Of a DNA stretch of 64,000 nt, positions 63,701 to 64,000 are shown piece after piece; within the stretch, counting starts at the first letter, position 1, and every line of letters starts with the position of its first letter. The stretch covers positions 14,857,889 to 14,921,888 of the forward strand of contig OZ010577.1 of assembly GCA_963932145.1 (NCBI GenBank), read 5' to 3'. The notes under the pieces are model-generated. The model did not search any database. It saw only the letters and a list, made by a program, of their open reading frames with translations, and was not told the origin of the DNA. This stretch comes from Acanthosepion lycidas (taxonomy: Eukaryota; Mollusca; Cephalopoda; Sepiida; Sepiidae). The translations under genes were made by a program, and so were the position numbers.

Positions 63701-63959
63701 ACAGGCAAGAGCTTCTTCTAAAGACGGCTTACAATTATTTTTCATTCGAACTCATACAGTGAGCGTAGCATGCTAAGGTTACGACTCACGTAACAGGGAT
63801 TTCCTTGAAAAACTGTGTGGACGCAAAATGGGTGATCGCTGTATGTTTCTCTCCTACCGTGCGTTCTATTTACCTTTACATTCTTTCATTTCACTTTATG
63901 AACAGTCAAGAGCCTCCTCTAAAACCGGCTTACAATTATTTTTCATTCGAACTCATACA
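60744..63959 (+). repeat. Eight-unit HOR (1608 bp), two adjacent copies
   Basis: Units 60744-62351 and 62352-63959 agree unit by unit. Shared rare marks: CGATCTCATACAGTAAGCG; two successive Y-box units preceded by CAGGTAAGAGCCTCCACT; TTTTTTATTCG; CAATAATTTTTC; and a GTGAGAG unit with TGTGGATGC and GGGTGACCGC. The differences I saw before the last unit are GGACCTCC against GGGCCTCC, and GCCTCCTCTAAAGCC against GCTTCTTCTAAAGAC. In the last unit the copies part: 62151 has GCGCGCAAAGG, while 63759 has TGCTAAGG and is followed by a GCGCGCAAAGG unit (63960). Copy 2 thus has an extra unit before GCGCGC, or copy 1 lost one. Confidence 0.88.
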
Positions 63960-64000
63960 GTGAGCGTAGCGCGCAAAGGTTACGACTCACGTAACAGGGA

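Larger units (their letters stand above)
1..64000 (+). repeat. Satellite DNA array, 201-bp monomer, about 318 head-to-tail copies
   Basis: The same 201-bp unit repeats without interruption from the first to the last base, always in one orientation. Unit starts can be followed at 55, 256, 457 and so on to 63960, where the register has drifted by only -13 bp. The drift comes from about ten +1 insertions of one kind, a +1 at about 14265, many single-base deletions, a 3-bp deletion near 3245 and a 7-bp deletion near 37790. The consensus has 46 C and 38 G (42% GC) and 9 CpG against about 8.7 expected. Most units differ from the consensus by a few per cent. No transposon, gene or unique spacer interrupts the array. 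Long homogeneous tandem arrays like this are usual in eukaryotic heterochromatin; a centromeric role is possible but not shown. Family and species are not recognised. Confidence 0.98.

Noticed and set aside
1-64000. CRISPR array
   Set aside because: The repeat is continuous at 201 bp. There are no unique spacers between short repeats and no cas genes.
1-64000. Alpha satellite or a known plant or insect centromere repeat
   Set aside because: Unit length and sequence do not fit any family I can recall.
1-64000. Transposon, LTR element or rDNA spacer inside the array
   Set aside because: Unit starts can be followed through the whole window with only small indels, leaving no room for an inserted element, and nothing resembles terminal repeats or rRNA.

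Overview
The whole window is one head-to-tail tandem array of a single satellite DNA family. I see no unique sequence, host gene, RNA gene or transposon anywhere. The repeat unit is 201 bp and always lies in the same orientation. Taking the phase that begins at base 55 (GTGAGCGTAG...), there are about 318 complete units from 55 to 63959, with partial units at both window ends. The consensus is about 42% GC, and its CpG count (9 per unit) is about what base composition predicts. Indels are few and small: mostly 1 bp, one of 3 bp, one of 7 bp. Their net effect over 64 kb is only -13 bp.

This is typical of a eukaryotic pericentromeric, centromeric or other heterochromatic satellite block, seen in a long-read assembly. 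I do not recognise the family and cannot name the organism. Lack of CpG depletion argues mildly against a heavily methylated vertebrate-type history.

Two monomer classes alternate irregularly. The majority class carries a 17-bp box, GTTACGACTCACGTAAC, which is a perfect 6-bp inverted repeat around 5 bp. The minority class (about 85 units by eye) carries GATACTATTCATATAAC in the same place. The layout recalls the box alternation of primate alpha satellite, but the sequences are unrelated.

On top of the monomers lies a patchwork of local higher-order repeats (HORs) with different periods. Region by region: 1-3668, diverged units without a clear HOR and nearly lacking the minority class; 3669-5475, a trimer HOR; 7084-10902, 5-, 8- and 9-unit duplications; 10903-20150, mixed, with short cassettes; 20151-25579, 13- and 14-unit duplications; 28394-34425, 14-unit and 3-unit duplications; 35431-39847, a 15-unit offset duplication; 41255-50000, a 6/7-unit HOR family nested in a 23-unit duplication; 49091-59939, several 6- to 7-unit blocks repeated at long offsets; 59538-60743, a dimer HOR; 60744-64000, an 8-unit HOR. 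Marker variants are confined to particular zones, and copies on the right look younger and more alike than those on the far left.

Because 201 is a multiple of three and one frame of the consensus has no stop codon, long open frames appear (up to 781 codons). The variants that separate copies mostly change or truncate the product, so I read these frames as by-products of the repeat and not as genes.
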